The notes under the pieces are model-generated. The model did no database searches and was not told where the DNA came from. It saw only the letters and a list, made by a program, of their open reading frames with translations. Positions 9,129 through 17,551 of a DNA stretch of 64,000 bases are shown here, piece by piece. The stretch spans positions 1,217,519-1,281,518 of the forward strand of contig JAHBVO010000002.1 of the NCBI GenBank assembly GCA_019637435.1, in the 5' to 3' direction. This DNA is from Candidatus Obscuribacterales bacterium. Lineage in GTDB: Bacteria > Cyanobacteriota > Vampirovibrionia > Obscuribacterales > Obscuribacteraceae. The position numbers and the translations under genes were made by a program. Numbering within the stretch: position 1 is the stretch's first letter; each line of letters starts with the position of its first letter.

Positions 9129-10199
9129 ATGCGAAACCGATTTGTCGCTCGTCCTTTGCAGTCGGCCTTCTTGGCTGTTTCGATAGCTGCTGGTGTGGCT
9201 GCGCCGCTTCTACATTCGCGAGTGCAGGCGTCACCTGTTTACTCCGGGCAGGTTTGCTCGGAAAATGTCGGACGACTGACGAATGAAATTACCTGGAGCC
9301 GAGACCTCGATAAAGTGCAACAGGAGGCGGCTTCGCAGGATAAGCTCATTCTCTGGGTCCATATGGTCGGCAAGCTCGATGGTTTTACTTGAAGCGCCGG
9401 AAACAGCTTGAGAGCCGTGTCGCTCTCGCAGGAACCGGTTTTTAGTCTTCTGAAGAACCAATTTGTATGCGGCTATAAGGACATCGAAAACAAGGGATAT
9501 GCCGGAAGTTCGCGTAAGCACAGTCCCAATGGGCAAGCTGTTGATACGACAAACGGAGCCGGTCCGCATAACATTCAAATGTTCGTGATGGCATCGGATG
9601 GTACGGTTTTGACCTGTCTGCCGGGCTATTGGAATTCTAAAGATCTGGCTAGCGAGCTGGAATTCGCCAAGACACTTAATGCTGTCTGGGTAGATCCTGG
9701 TCTAAACCGCGACGAGAAAAATGCGAAGTTCAGTGAGATGCAAAGGCAGCATCTGAGCCAGCATACGCCGGCGGAACGTAAGCGCAGCGAAATGCAGCAT
9801 TTTGATGTTGCTTATGAAAAGAAGAAACGCTTTCTAACGTCGGATGTGTTTAACAGAACAGTCATAAATCCGAGGACCTTCGATCCTGTTAAAATGGATC
9901 TGCCACCACATGCGGTGAAAACATGTGATGTGATTATGCATCAGCGAATGGCTTCTCGTCCGTTTGTTCAATACAAAGACTTCGATGTGAAAGCCTATAG
10001 CGATTATGGTCGGCCGATGTATGACAAGAATGAGGAAGAACTCGTCGCCAGTAACGGACAGACGACGAAACAGCGCGGCGAGGGCAAAGCTATTGGCAAT
10101 GATCCGGCTGCACATCCTGTTAAAACACAAGTGAAGCGACAGGGCAAATCGTTATTGATGCGTGCTGCCCAGTACGGGATCAGAGCTGCAATACGATAG
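9129..10199 (+). CDS. Exported thioredoxin-fold-like protein with in-frame TGA, candidate selenoprotein
   Basis: Reads as one frame of 356 residues if the TGA at 9390-9392 is decoded; otherwise it is an 87-residue truncated product. The start at 9129 has GGAGG 6 bases upstream and gives a signal peptide (residues 1-34). Residues 45-150 look thioredoxin-like: a beta strand LILWVHM, then the TGA codon at position 88 in the context Phe-Thr-stop-Ser-Ala-Gly, then a helix and a strand ending FVCGYKDI. The stop falls where such folds carry the redox Cys. The remaining 269 codons are undisturbed. A hairpin suited to a bacterial SECIS follows directly. The alternatives are a nonsense mutation or a base-call error. 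Confidence 0.65.
9410..9427 (+). promoter_or_regulatory. SECIS-like hairpin downstream of in-frame TGA
   Basis: GAGAGC (9410-9415) pairs perfectly with GCTCTC (9422-9427) around the loop CGTGTC. CTT below the stem can extend it with a one-base bulge. The loop starts 23 bases after the TGA and has G as its second base. Bacterial SECIS elements need an apical loop about 16-37 bases after UGA with a G among its first two bases, so this fits. Confidence 0.45.
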
Positions 10200-10270
10200 G
10201 CTGTCGCTTCACCTGTTTTGGCAGTGATGAACTAGATCTGCGTTTTTATCGTTCGATGAACGTTTACGAA

Positions 10271-11332
10271 CTACTTGCCGCTAAGAGACGACATGTCGAT
10301 CACGAAGCGATAACGAACATCGCTTTTCTCGATGCGTTCGTAGGCTTTATTGACCTGGTCGATGGTGATGAGTTCGATGTCTGAACCAATGTTATGTTTG
10401 GCACAGAAGTCGAGCATCTCTTGCGTTTCGCGAATGCCACCGATGGTGGAGCCGGCAAGCGATTTACGTCTCGGTATCAACGCGAATGGATGGACCGGCA
10501 GGGTGTCCGGGGGCGCACCTACAAGCACCATTACACCATCGCGCTTCAACATGCCGAGATAGAGATTCATATCCGCAGCTGACGAAACTGTATTGATGAT
10601 CAGATCGAATTGTTCTGCCGCGGCTTCGCACGCTGCTTTGTCTGATGTGGCGATGTGGTTCGTCGCTCCCATTTTTTGTGCATCAGCTTTCTTGCTGTCT
10701 GAGCGACTGATGGAAGTCACGTCCGCGCCCAGTGCTGCTGCCAGTTTGATACCCATATGACCCAGACCGCCGACTCCTACAACCGCGACCTTTTTGCCTG
10801 GTCCCGCGCCCCAATGAATAAGCGGCGAGTATGTGGTGATGCCTGCGCAAAGCAACGGCGCAGCTTTGTCCAGAGGCAGCTCGTCCGGAATGCGGACTAC
10901 GAAGCGCTCATCGACAGTTACTCGTTCTGAGTATCCGCCGTATGTCATTGTTTTTCCATCACGTTCGAGGACTCCGTAGGTTAGAACCATTTTGCTGCAG
11001 TATTGCTCCTCACCCTCGGCGCAGGCCTCGCACTCGCCGCATGAATCAACCATACAGCCGACACCAACGTGATCGCCGACTTTGAATTTCGTTACTTTAT
11101 CGCCGACGCTATTCACGATACCAGCAATTTCATGACCGGGAACGACGGGGTAGACTGTTTGTCCCCATTCGCCTTTAGCCATGTGAATGTCCGAGTGGCA
11201 TATCCCGCAGAATTTGATGTCGATAAGAACGTCCGTCGGACCCGGTTCTCGTCTGACAATCTCCAGTGGCTTGGTATCGCCTTCGGTGCTGAAAGCTGCG
11301 TATGCTTTTGTTTTGATTCCTGTTTTTAACAT
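10271..11332 (-). CDS. NAD(P)-dependent zinc alcohol dehydrogenase (YahK/cinnamyl-alcohol-dehydrogenase type)
   Basis: 353 residues, the usual family length. The catalytic zinc site is shown by CGICHSDIH and the GHEIAG motif. The four-Cys structural zinc lobe follows (CGECEACAEGEEQYC). The Rossmann nucleotide motif is VGVGGLGHMG around residue 190. It reduces aldehydes to alcohols or the reverse in the cytoplasm. The start has AGGAG upstream. It lies 52 bases downstream of the aldo/keto reductase on the same strand, probably one operon, with an AraC-type regulator divergent from that operon. Confidence 0.92.
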   Translation of the reverse strand: MLKTGIKTKAYAAFSTEGDTKPLEIVRREPGPTDVLIDIKFCGICHSDIHMAKGEWGQTVYPVVPGHEIAGIVNSVGDKVTKFKVGDHVGVGCMVDSCGECEACAEGEEQYCSKMVLTYGVLERDGKTMTYGGYSERVTVDERFVVRIPDELPLDKAAPLLCAGITTYSPLIHWGAGPGKKVAVVGVGGLGHMGIKLAAALGADVTSISRSDSKKADAQKMGATNHIATSDKAACEAAAEQFDLIINTVSSAADMNLYLGMLKRDGVMVLVGAPPDTLPVHPFALIPRRKSLAGSTIGGIRETQEMLDFCAKHNIGSDIELITIDQVNKAYERIEKSDVRYRFVIDMSSLSGK

Positions 11333-11384
11333 TTGTTTGCTCCTGATTCTATTTCTGATGATTGCGTCTCAAATTTGGTTTCGC

Positions 11385-12380
11385 TCAGCGATTTACCATT
11401 TTCTCCAACGCTTCTGGATATCGCTCGCCCTGCACCGCTACTTTCGATGCGGCTGCTTCGATCTCCTCAATATCTTGTTTCGACAAATTGATGTCGGCTG
11501 CGCCAAGGTTTTCTTCTAACCGATTGAGTTTTGTCGTGCCTGGTATTGGCACCATCCACGGTTTCTTTGCCAGAACCCAGGCGAGCGCGATCTGAGCGAC
11601 GGTCGCGTTTTTACTTGTTGCGATCTCGCTTAAGAGTTCTACTAACTCTGAGTTAGCTTTCAGCGCATCCGGTGCAAATCGCGGTAAAGAACTGCGGAAG
11701 TCTGTTGATTCGAATTTCGTATCAGCCTTGATTGTGCCGGTGAGGAAGCCTCTGCCGAGCGGGCTATAAGGGACGAATCCGATGCCCAATTCTTCCAGGG
11801 TAGGAAGAACAGCTTCTTCGACTTCTCTAAACCATATTGAATACTCGCTCTGTAGAGCTGTCACTTCTTGAACGGAATGAGCTCGTCGAATGGTTTCAGC
11901 ACTGGCTTCCGACAGTCCAAAGTGTTTGACCTTCCCTGCGGCAATCAATTCTTTTACCGCTCCAGCAACCTCTTCTATCGGAACGCTCGGGTCTACTCGA
12001 TGTTGATAGAGAAGGTCGATTACGTCCGTTTTAAGTCGTTTTAAACTTGCCTCAACAACTCGTTTGATGTTCTCTGGTTTACTGTCGAGACCAAGCCATT
12101 TCTTTTCACCTGTCGGATCAAGTTTGAAACCGAACTTAGTGGCGATCACGACTTGATCGCGAACCGGCGCGAGCGCTTCTCCGACAAGTTCTTCGTTTAC
12201 AAATGGTCCGTAGACCTCAGCTGTGTCGAAGAATGTGACGCCTCGCTCCACTGCAGCGCGCAACAGCGACGTCATCTCTGTTTTGTCTTTTGCAGGACCG
12301 TAGCTGAAGCTCATACCCATGCAGCCAAGTCCGATCGCCGACACTTCTAAGTTGCTGTTTCCTAATTTACGCTTTTGCAT
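11385..12380 (-). CDS. Aldo/keto reductase
   Basis: 331 residues from the ATG at 12380, which has GAGGAG at good spacing; a GTG nine bases upstream would overlap that site. It is a TIM-barrel AKR with GLGCMGMSFSYG at the start, catalytic Asp-Tyr (FFDTAEVYG), Lys (VIATKFGF) and His (LLYQHRVDP). The end contains the NADPH-binding VPIPGTTKLNRLEEN stretch. It reduces aldehydes or ketones with NADPH. It is first in a probable operon with the alcohol dehydrogenase and divergent from the AraC-family gene, as in the E. coli yqhC/yqhD-dkgA aldehyde response. Confidence 0.93.
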   Translation of the reverse strand: MQKRKLGNSNLEVSAIGLGCMGMSFSYGPAKDKTEMTSLLRAAVERGVTFFDTAEVYGPFVNEELVGEALAPVRDQVVIATKFGFKLDPTGEKKWLGLDSKPENIKRVVEASLKRLKTDVIDLLYQHRVDPSVPIEEVAGAVKELIAAGKVKHFGLSEASAETIRRAHSVQEVTALQSEYSIWFREVEEAVLPTLEELGIGFVPYSPLGRGFLTGTIKADTKFESTDFRSSLPRFAPDALKANSELVELLSEIATSKNATVAQIALAWVLAKKPWMVPIPGTTKLNRLEENLGAADINLSKQDIEEIEAAASKVAVQGERYPEALEKMVNR

Positions 12381-12465
12381 TTCTTTCACTCCTCGCGCGA
12401 CAAATCGTGCGTAAAACGTCCCGAGCGTCTCGTCATTTTGGACGCGGAAAGTGGTTTATCGCATG

Positions 12466-12480
12466 AATGCGGTACGCATT
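12466..12480. promoter_or_regulatory. Short inverted repeat upstream of aldo/keto reductase
   Basis: AATGCG, GTA, CGCATT: a 6-bp dyad 86 bases upstream of the reductase start, in the shared divergent region. It is a candidate regulator or promoter element only. Confidence 0.25.
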
Positions 12481-12598
12481 ATATTGAATAGGTTGCTTGG
12501 CTAAAAATGCAACAGCCGCAACCGACCTTTCAATGATATGCTGGGTTTATTGCCCTAGGCTATAACAAAATTCCAGAATCATTGGACATTCCTCCAAA

Positions 12599-12626
12599 AG
12601 TGACTGGAATCGATTGATAGTGACTG
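12599..12626. promoter_or_regulatory. Direct repeat, candidate AraC-type operator
   Basis: AGTGACTG occurs at 12599-12606 and again at 12619-12626, a 20-base period, each followed by a base and AA. Direct repeats two helical turns apart are typical of AraC-family sites. The pair lies 47-74 bases upstream of the AraC-type gene and in the region shared with the reductase operon. Confidence 0.5.
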
Positions 12627-12672
12627 AAACGTGCGATACGCTCTATGAAGGTACGAAATTGGATTGGATTTT

Positions 12673-13593
12673 ATGACGACTCAAAAGTTGCGAGACGACA
12701 ACAATAAAACTGAACTTGTTGAAATTGTCAGCAGGCGCGCAGTTCTTGAAGGAACCAACGAGGTCGCCGACGGGCTGAATTTTTTCAAGCATGTGACTCC
12801 GCCTGTGCACCCACATCATGGTGTCTACTCTCCGTCGATATGCATAATTGCTCAAGGCGCCAAAGAAGTGCAGATGGGAGAGCATCTGTTCCGTTATGAT
12901 CCGTCGCAGTTTTTGCTAACGTCATTTGATGTTCCAGTTTCAACTCGCATTGTCGAAGCTAGTCCGGACAAACCGTTTCTCGGTTTGAAAATGGATCTGG
13001 AGCCTACTCTTATTGCATCTGTGAGTGTTGAAGCCGGTGTGTCGCCCGGTAAAAATGATTGTGTGAAATCGATCGATGTGGGACGTCTGGAAGGTGATCT
13101 TCTTGATGCGTTTGTAAGATTGTTTCGATTGTTGGATTGTCCGAGTGACTTCCGCGTGGTATCGCCTCTGGTGATTCGTGAAATCATATACAGGTTATTG
13201 ATGAGCGATCACGGTCCTCGTTTGCGGCAAATGGCCGCATACAATGGACATACTAATAGGATCGGTAAAGCGGTACAAACGCTGCGAACGCGATTCAATG
13301 AAGCGCTGAGCATAGAAGATCTGGCTCGTGACCTGGGAATGAGCGTATCCAGTTTTCATCAACATTTTAAAACAGCCACCTCAATGAGTCCGTTGCAATT
13401 CCAAAAATTGCTGCGCCTGCAGGAGGCTCGGCGTTTATTGCTGTCTGAAGATGTCGATGCAAGTAGTGCTGCTCTGCGGGTCGGATACGACGACGCTTCG
13501 CAGTTTACGCGCGAGTACAAGCGCTTGTTCGGCGATCCACCGATGCGTGATGTGGCCAGATTCAAGCAATTGAGTGCTGCCGGCAAAAGTTAG
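12673..13593 (+). CDS. AraC-family transcriptional regulator (YqhC-like)
   Basis: 306 residues from the ATG at 12673; a TTG nine bases upstream is possible. Residues 20-190 match the AraC N-terminal cupin-like region (AraC_N, PF06719 type), with the typical PSICIIAQGAKEV stretch. The two helix-turn-helix motifs follow: SIEDLARDLGMSVSSFHQHFK and then GYDDASQFTREYKRLFGDPP. It likely senses aldehydes or redox state and controls the divergent aldo/keto reductase-alcohol dehydrogenase operon (inference from the yqhC parallel). Its end overlaps the convergent gene by 4 bases. Confidence 0.92.
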   Translation: MTTQKLRDDNNKTELVEIVSRRAVLEGTNEVADGLNFFKHVTPPVHPHHGVYSPSICIIAQGAKEVQMGEHLFRYDPSQFLLTSFDVPVSTRIVEASPDKPFLGLKMDLEPTLIASVSVEAGVSPGKNDCVKSIDVGRLEGDLLDAFVRLFRLLDCPSDFRVVSPLVIREIIYRLLMSDHGPRLRQMAAYNGHTNRIGKAVQTLRTRFNEALSIEDLARDLGMSVSSFHQHFKTATSMSPLQFQKLLRLQEARRLLLSEDVDASSAALRVGYDDASQFTREYKRLFGDPPMRDVARFKQLSAAGKS

Positions 13594-14120
13594 ATGTCGA
13601 ACTGGCGACGCGGCTCCGGCATCATGATTTGAGGCTCTTCTTGCTCAGGTGCCGGAATGCTGATGTGCATGCCGCGATCTCGATACTGGCTGTTGTCACC
13701 TTTGTCGACGAGGTCCTGGAGAATTGTTTCGGCCTTCTCGTCTGATTTGACCAGAGCGAAACTGATGTCCGCAGCGCCTGATTCATCTTCCATTATGCCG
13801 ATTCGAACGCGGTAGTCTGCTCCGGCTTCGGTAAGCGCTTGATTCAGTTTGTTTCCTGCCGCGTACATTCCAGGTACGTTGCCTTCCACCAGAGCATTGA
13901 GCATCATCAATTTTGCTGTCGAGTCCATCCTGCCTTCTTTGGCGCTTTCTATCATATCGTTGAAGCGCTGCTCAGGACTGTTGAGCGCGTCCGGTTTTTC
14001 GATTGGCTTCGTTTGTTGTTTCTCAGAAGGTGGCGTCCAGGAGTCGTCCAACAATCTGCGTGCGATTCCTGATGTGCCAGCATCACTGGCGGTGGCATGG
14101 TTAAAATTTTCAACTTTCAT
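13590..14120 (-). CDS. Hypothetical protein
   Basis: 176 residues. The ATG at 14120 has GGAAGGA upstream; the frame extends to 14234 without support. No signal peptide or membrane helix. The N-terminal 60 residues are polar and probably disordered. The middle is helical and Ala/Leu-rich, and a Pro/Glu-rich tail follows an alpha/beta-like section. The family is unknown to me. The neighbour at 14471, divergent from it, has a similar small polar style but no clear sequence similarity. Confidence 0.65.
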   Translation of the reverse strand: MKVENFNHATASDAGTSGIARRLLDDSWTPPSEKQQTKPIEKPDALNSPEQRFNDMIESAKEGRMDSTAKLMMLNALVEGNVPGMYAAGNKLNQALTEAGADYRVRIGIMEDESGAADISFALVKSDEKAETILQDLVDKGDNSQYRDRGMHISIPAPEQEEPQIMMPEPRRQFDI

Positions 14121-14470
14121 ATATAGTCCTTCCGTTCGTGTGGGAATCGGAATCCGGGTTGAGCAGTTCCCGTCACGAATCTTAGAGCGAGTGGTGGTAA
14201 TAGAGTTCCGCTTTAGCGGGAGTTGGTCGTTCAATTCGAGCAGTCGGGGAGGGCGGATGCGGTCGGGGTTGATCTCGTGTGAGATTCTTGAGTGTGTTCA
14301 GTTTATTAGTTGAAACGAACAGAATGAAGGAGAGTTCGCGCATTAGATCTGCGTATTTACGCAGCGCTCTTTGAACCCTAATTGGCTCGACTCTGGCGTC
14401 ACACGAAAGTCACGCGCTGATTTTAGGCTCCTCCTTGTCCAGCGAACGAATGTTCTGAGGAGTTTCTAAA
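14121..14470. other. 350-base divergent intergenic region
   Basis: Separates two divergently transcribed hypothetical genes and must hold both promoters. The only structure seen is an inverted repeat CTGCGTA-TT-TACGCAG at 14349-14364. No gene is visible. Confidence 0.4.
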
Positions 14471-14965
14471 ATGTCTACATTCATTGAACGACCATTTGAC
14501 GCCAGCTCTGATGGCAAAACACTTACTATTAGCAACGAGCAAAATTTGGGTCGACAACTCTTTGACGAGATCCGTCAGGACTTCGTTAAAGGGGGACGAA
14601 CATCCGGTCAAGGTTCGGAAAAACTGCAGGGGATCCTTCCAGCGCTGGATATCTGTAACGGTGTTGCGCCTGCTGCCGGTCTGGACAAGCTCGCAGACCA
14701 ATTGAGCGATGGAAAACTGAACAACAAATCGCAGCCTGCTTCCCGCCTTGAGGAGCTATTCAGTGATGCTTCTTCGTCCGGTAGTGCCACCATGGATTGC
14801 GTAGCGGAGCAGCTGAACCAGCGCCTTGAGCCTTCTGGTCGTGTCGTTAAAGTTGCACCGGAAGAAGGGCGCATGCCTGTGAGTAGTTATACCGTATCGG
14901 TTTTCGATTTAGAAACCAATAGCCGTGTCCTTTCTGTCGAGGCGGAAGGTCAAGGACGGAAGTAA
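14471..14965 (+). CDS. Hypothetical protein
   Basis: 164 residues with a GAGGAG ribosome site. It is soluble and polar, with no signal peptide. The first 60 residues are acidic-basic mixed, the middle is Ser/Ala-rich and helical, and a short beta-rich end follows. I recognise no family. A hairpin just downstream separates it from the convergent two-component operon. Confidence 0.65.
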   Translation: MSTFIERPFDASSDGKTLTISNEQNLGRQLFDEIRQDFVKGGRTSGQGSEKLQGILPALDICNGVAPAAGLDKLADQLSDGKLNNKSQPASRLEELFSDASSSGSATMDCVAEQLNQRLEPSGRVVKVAPEEGRMPVSSYTVSVFDLETNSRVLSVEAEGQGRK

Positions 14966-15001
14966 CTGTTCCTCTATATAGATTTTAGTGCAGCGAAGAC
15001 T

Positions 15002-15033
15002 AACTGCCAGTCGATGTGAGTCGGCTGGCAGTT
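15002..15033. terminator. Hairpin between convergent genes, probable bidirectional terminator
   Basis: AACTGCCAG (15002-15010) pairs with CTGGCAGTT (15025-15033), a 9-bp stem with a 14-base loop. It sits between the end of the hypothetical gene (14965) and the end of the response regulator gene (15082). The T-tract is poor. Confidence 0.5.
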
Positions 15034-15081
15034 TAGTTACGTCAACGTTTGTTTTAATCAGGTCAAAGCTGCATAAGTTCT

Positions 15082-15756
15082 TCAGATATCTTTGATTGTG
15101 TAGCCGAAGCCTTTGACTGTGGAAATTATTGAGGGCTCCCCATCGACATCTATTTTTTCGCGTAGACGCTTTACGCATTGTCGAATCGCTTCCGGAGATG
15201 TTTCAGCCTCCATGGGCCAGACTCGATTCAATAGGGCGTCTGTATCGAATACATGATTGATGTGCTTCAGAAGATAAACGAGGACATCGTACTCCTTCGG
15301 CCACAGTTTGATATCTTTTTCACCGCGTTTGACAGACTTGGTTGTCGTGTCGACCACCAGGTCACGATACTTGAGAGCGCTGGACGGCGCGACGGGAGAG
15401 CGTCGGAGCAGAGCCCTGATGCGTGCTTGCAACTCGCGGGAACTGAATGGTTTTGTCAAATAATCATCGGCGCCTGAGTCCAAGCCTGTTTCCTTGTCTG
15501 AGTCCGACGACAAACCTGTAAGCATCAGCACCGGTGTGATACCACCGTCGGCTCTAAATTTCGTACAAAGTTGGACGCCGTTTATTTCAGGAATATTGAC
15601 ATCGAAAATTAGCAATTCGTAAGTGAAATTCTTCAGCGACTCCAGCGCCGAGCGCCCATCATTTACGACATCAATGACATGACCCTCTTGAGAGAGAATC
15701 TCCTTCAATTCGACTACAAGTGACTCGTCGTCTTCGACAACTAAGATTTTCGCCAT
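15082..15756 (-). CDS. OmpR-family response regulator
   Basis: 224 residues. The receiver domain has the acidic pair in VVEDDESL, phospho-acceptor Asp in LIFDVNIPE (about 53), Thr/Ser in MLTGLSSDSD and Lys in YLTKPFSSREL. The C-terminal winged-helix DNA-binding domain has the typical WPKEYDVLVYLLKH and SPEAIRQCVKRLREKI stretches. It is the last gene of a three-gene operon, 25 bases after the histidine kinase at 15782-17551, and is the likely phosphate target of that kinase pair. All receiver residues are intact. Confidence 0.95.
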   Translation of the reverse strand: MAKILVVEDDESLVVELKEILSQEGHVIDVVNDGRSALESLKNFTYELLIFDVNIPEINGVQLCTKFRADGGITPVLMLTGLSSDSDKETGLDSGADDYLTKPFSSRELQARIRALLRRSPVAPSSALKYRDLVVDTTTKSVKRGEKDIKLWPKEYDVLVYLLKHINHVFDTDALLNRVWPMEAETSPEAIRQCVKRLREKIDVDGEPSIISTVKGFGYTIKDI

Positions 15757-15781
15757 AGTTCCAGTTCTCCGAGTCTATATT

Positions 15782-17551
15782 TTAACCCAATGCGACTGCA
15801 GGCAAGCGAAGTTCATATGTAGGCAGTCCCTGAGCCGTCCAGCTGGTATAAATATGTCCTTGCAAGCGTTCCGCTATTTCATGACAAAGCGTCAGTGAAA
15901 TCTCAGAGCTGATTCTTTTCGCCGATTGCACTCGTCTGTTGGCATCTTTACGGTTTTGATTCCCTGGCTCCAGGCGAAAGATGATTCGCTCGTCTGCATC
16001 TTCATCGGTCAACGATCTGATTGCCGGTAGCGTAGTGATTGTCAGAGAAACAGGTGCGTCTCCGCAGACCAGTCTCGTGTGCTTGGCAAGAGTGACTATC
16101 ATTCTGGGCAATTGGTCTTCATCCAGCATCAAATAAGCTGCGTCCGAAACCTCTACATTGACATCAATGTCTACTCCCTGGCTCTCCATCTGGTTTTCGA
16201 TTAGTTCTCTTGTCTTGGCGATGGTACTCAATTTGAGTTCTAGAGTTAAACGCGACTGTTGAATTCGAAGCAGGTCGATGAGATCATTTGTTACCGAGAT
16301 GACATAGTTGACTGATGAACTGGCTGAATCAAGATGTTCGGATTGAGCTTTTAAACTCTTGTCGTGCTCCAACATCTCAAGAGAAAGTCGGGCTGCTGTT
16401 AGCGGACTTCGAAGATCGTGAGAAATTACGGCAAGCAGATCTTGCCTGCGCGCCTCTGCCGATTTCCGTTCTGTATTATCATGTGCGATGCATATGAACA
16501 GCTGGTCTTTGTCCGACCATTGAATAGACCAGAGGCACGGCAACGAGTTTTCACCTGCCGTCGTCGTTGCCTCGAAGTGTTTTACTTCCAGAGATTCCCG
16601 AGCGTCGTCGAAATTTCTGATAAAGCTCAGTTGCAAATCTGATGGTATGAACTCTGAGAGTGCGCGACCGAGCAATTCCTCAGATTTTATCTGCCAAAAG
16701 TTTTCGCTTGAATTGCTCACCTTCACGAATTGAAGGTCCCGATCAACGGCACAAATGAGGTCTATTGAATTGTCCAGAATCATCTGGTTTCTCAGATCAG
16801 CTGAAACGAGCGCATCTTTCATGTCATGAAAATTCTGGTCAAGCTGCGAAATTTCATCGCTGCCCCGAAGTGGGGGAAGTAATTGATCGCCTTTAGCGAG
16901 GCGCTCTGTGTTTTTACGTATATGATCAATCCTGACCGTAATCATTTTGCTGATCAGCAGGCAAAGACTTACGGTCAAAACTACGCTGACAGCAAACGCC
17001 AGAAACAGCAAACCGCTCATGCGAAGAAATAATGTTCTTTCAGATTCTTCAGCCTCTTTCAGGGAATTTACTTTAGCCATCACTCTCTGGTCGACGATTC
17101 CAATCACGTCATTTATCATTTCTCTAGCTTCCGTGCGTCTCTCTATTTGCGCCGAGTTGATTTCGTCGGGAGCATTTCGACCTTCGATATACCGTCTGCG
17201 AGTCCTCATTACTTTGCGTTTGATATCACGGCATGGAATGCCGCTTTCAGAGCAAATCTTAAACAAGTTGTCCAATCCTAGTTGAGCCCTCGAGAACTGT
17301 GTATTCAATTCATGTCTGGAGGCCTTTTCCTTCCCTTCCAATGTGACAGCCACCTTCGTATAGTCGCTGATCATCGCATTAAGTGTATCGACGTAGGTGT
17401 AAACTACCTTTCCAATCTTTTTCTTCTCTACGCGTGAGGCATCTATTTGATTGAGCAGACCGATTGAGGTCATGATAACGCTGACCTCGAATAGCATAGG
17501 CATGCACAGCATAAGCGCGACCTTGGCAAACATCGAATTGGTTAACTTCAT
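15782..17551 (-). CDS. Histidine kinase-like protein with His box but degenerate ATP-binding domain
   Basis: 589 residues. The ATG at 17551 overlaps the upstream kinase stop (ATGA). Order: TM helix, about 150-residue helical extracytoplasmic domain, TM helix (about 175-200), HAMP, PAS (about 255-360), HisKA with His378 in VISHDLRSPL, then a C-terminal region where the ATPase domain should be. There the N-box Asn positions read Thr487 and His491. The DxGxG box is not present and the GxGLGL box reads as SSEISLTL, with no glycines. It should accept but probably cannot transfer phosphate on its own. It is a close architectural paralogue of the upstream gene and probably pairs with it. Confidence 0.88.
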   Translation of the reverse strand: MKLTNSMFAKVALMLCMPMLFEVSVIMTSIGLLNQIDASRVEKKKIGKVVYTYVDTLNAMISDYTKVAVTLEGKEKASRHELNTQFSRAQLGLDNLFKICSESGIPCRDIKRKVMRTRRRYIEGRNAPDEINSAQIERRTEAREMINDVIGIVDQRVMAKVNSLKEAEESERTLFLRMSGLLFLAFAVSVVLTVSLCLLISKMITVRIDHIRKNTERLAKGDQLLPPLRGSDEISQLDQNFHDMKDALVSADLRNQMILDNSIDLICAVDRDLQFVKVSNSSENFWQIKSEELLGRALSEFIPSDLQLSFIRNFDDARESLEVKHFEATTTAGENSLPCLWSIQWSDKDQLFICIAHDNTERKSAEARRQDLLAVISHDLRSPLTAARLSLEMLEHDKSLKAQSEHLDSASSSVNYVISVTNDLIDLLRIQQSRLTLELKLSTIAKTRELIENQMESQGVDIDVNVEVSDAAYLMLDEDQLPRMIVTLAKHTRLVCGDAPVSLTITTLPAIRSLTDEDADERIIFRLEPGNQNRKDANRRVQSAKRISSEISLTLCHEIAERLQGHIYTSWTAQGLPTYELRLPAVALG

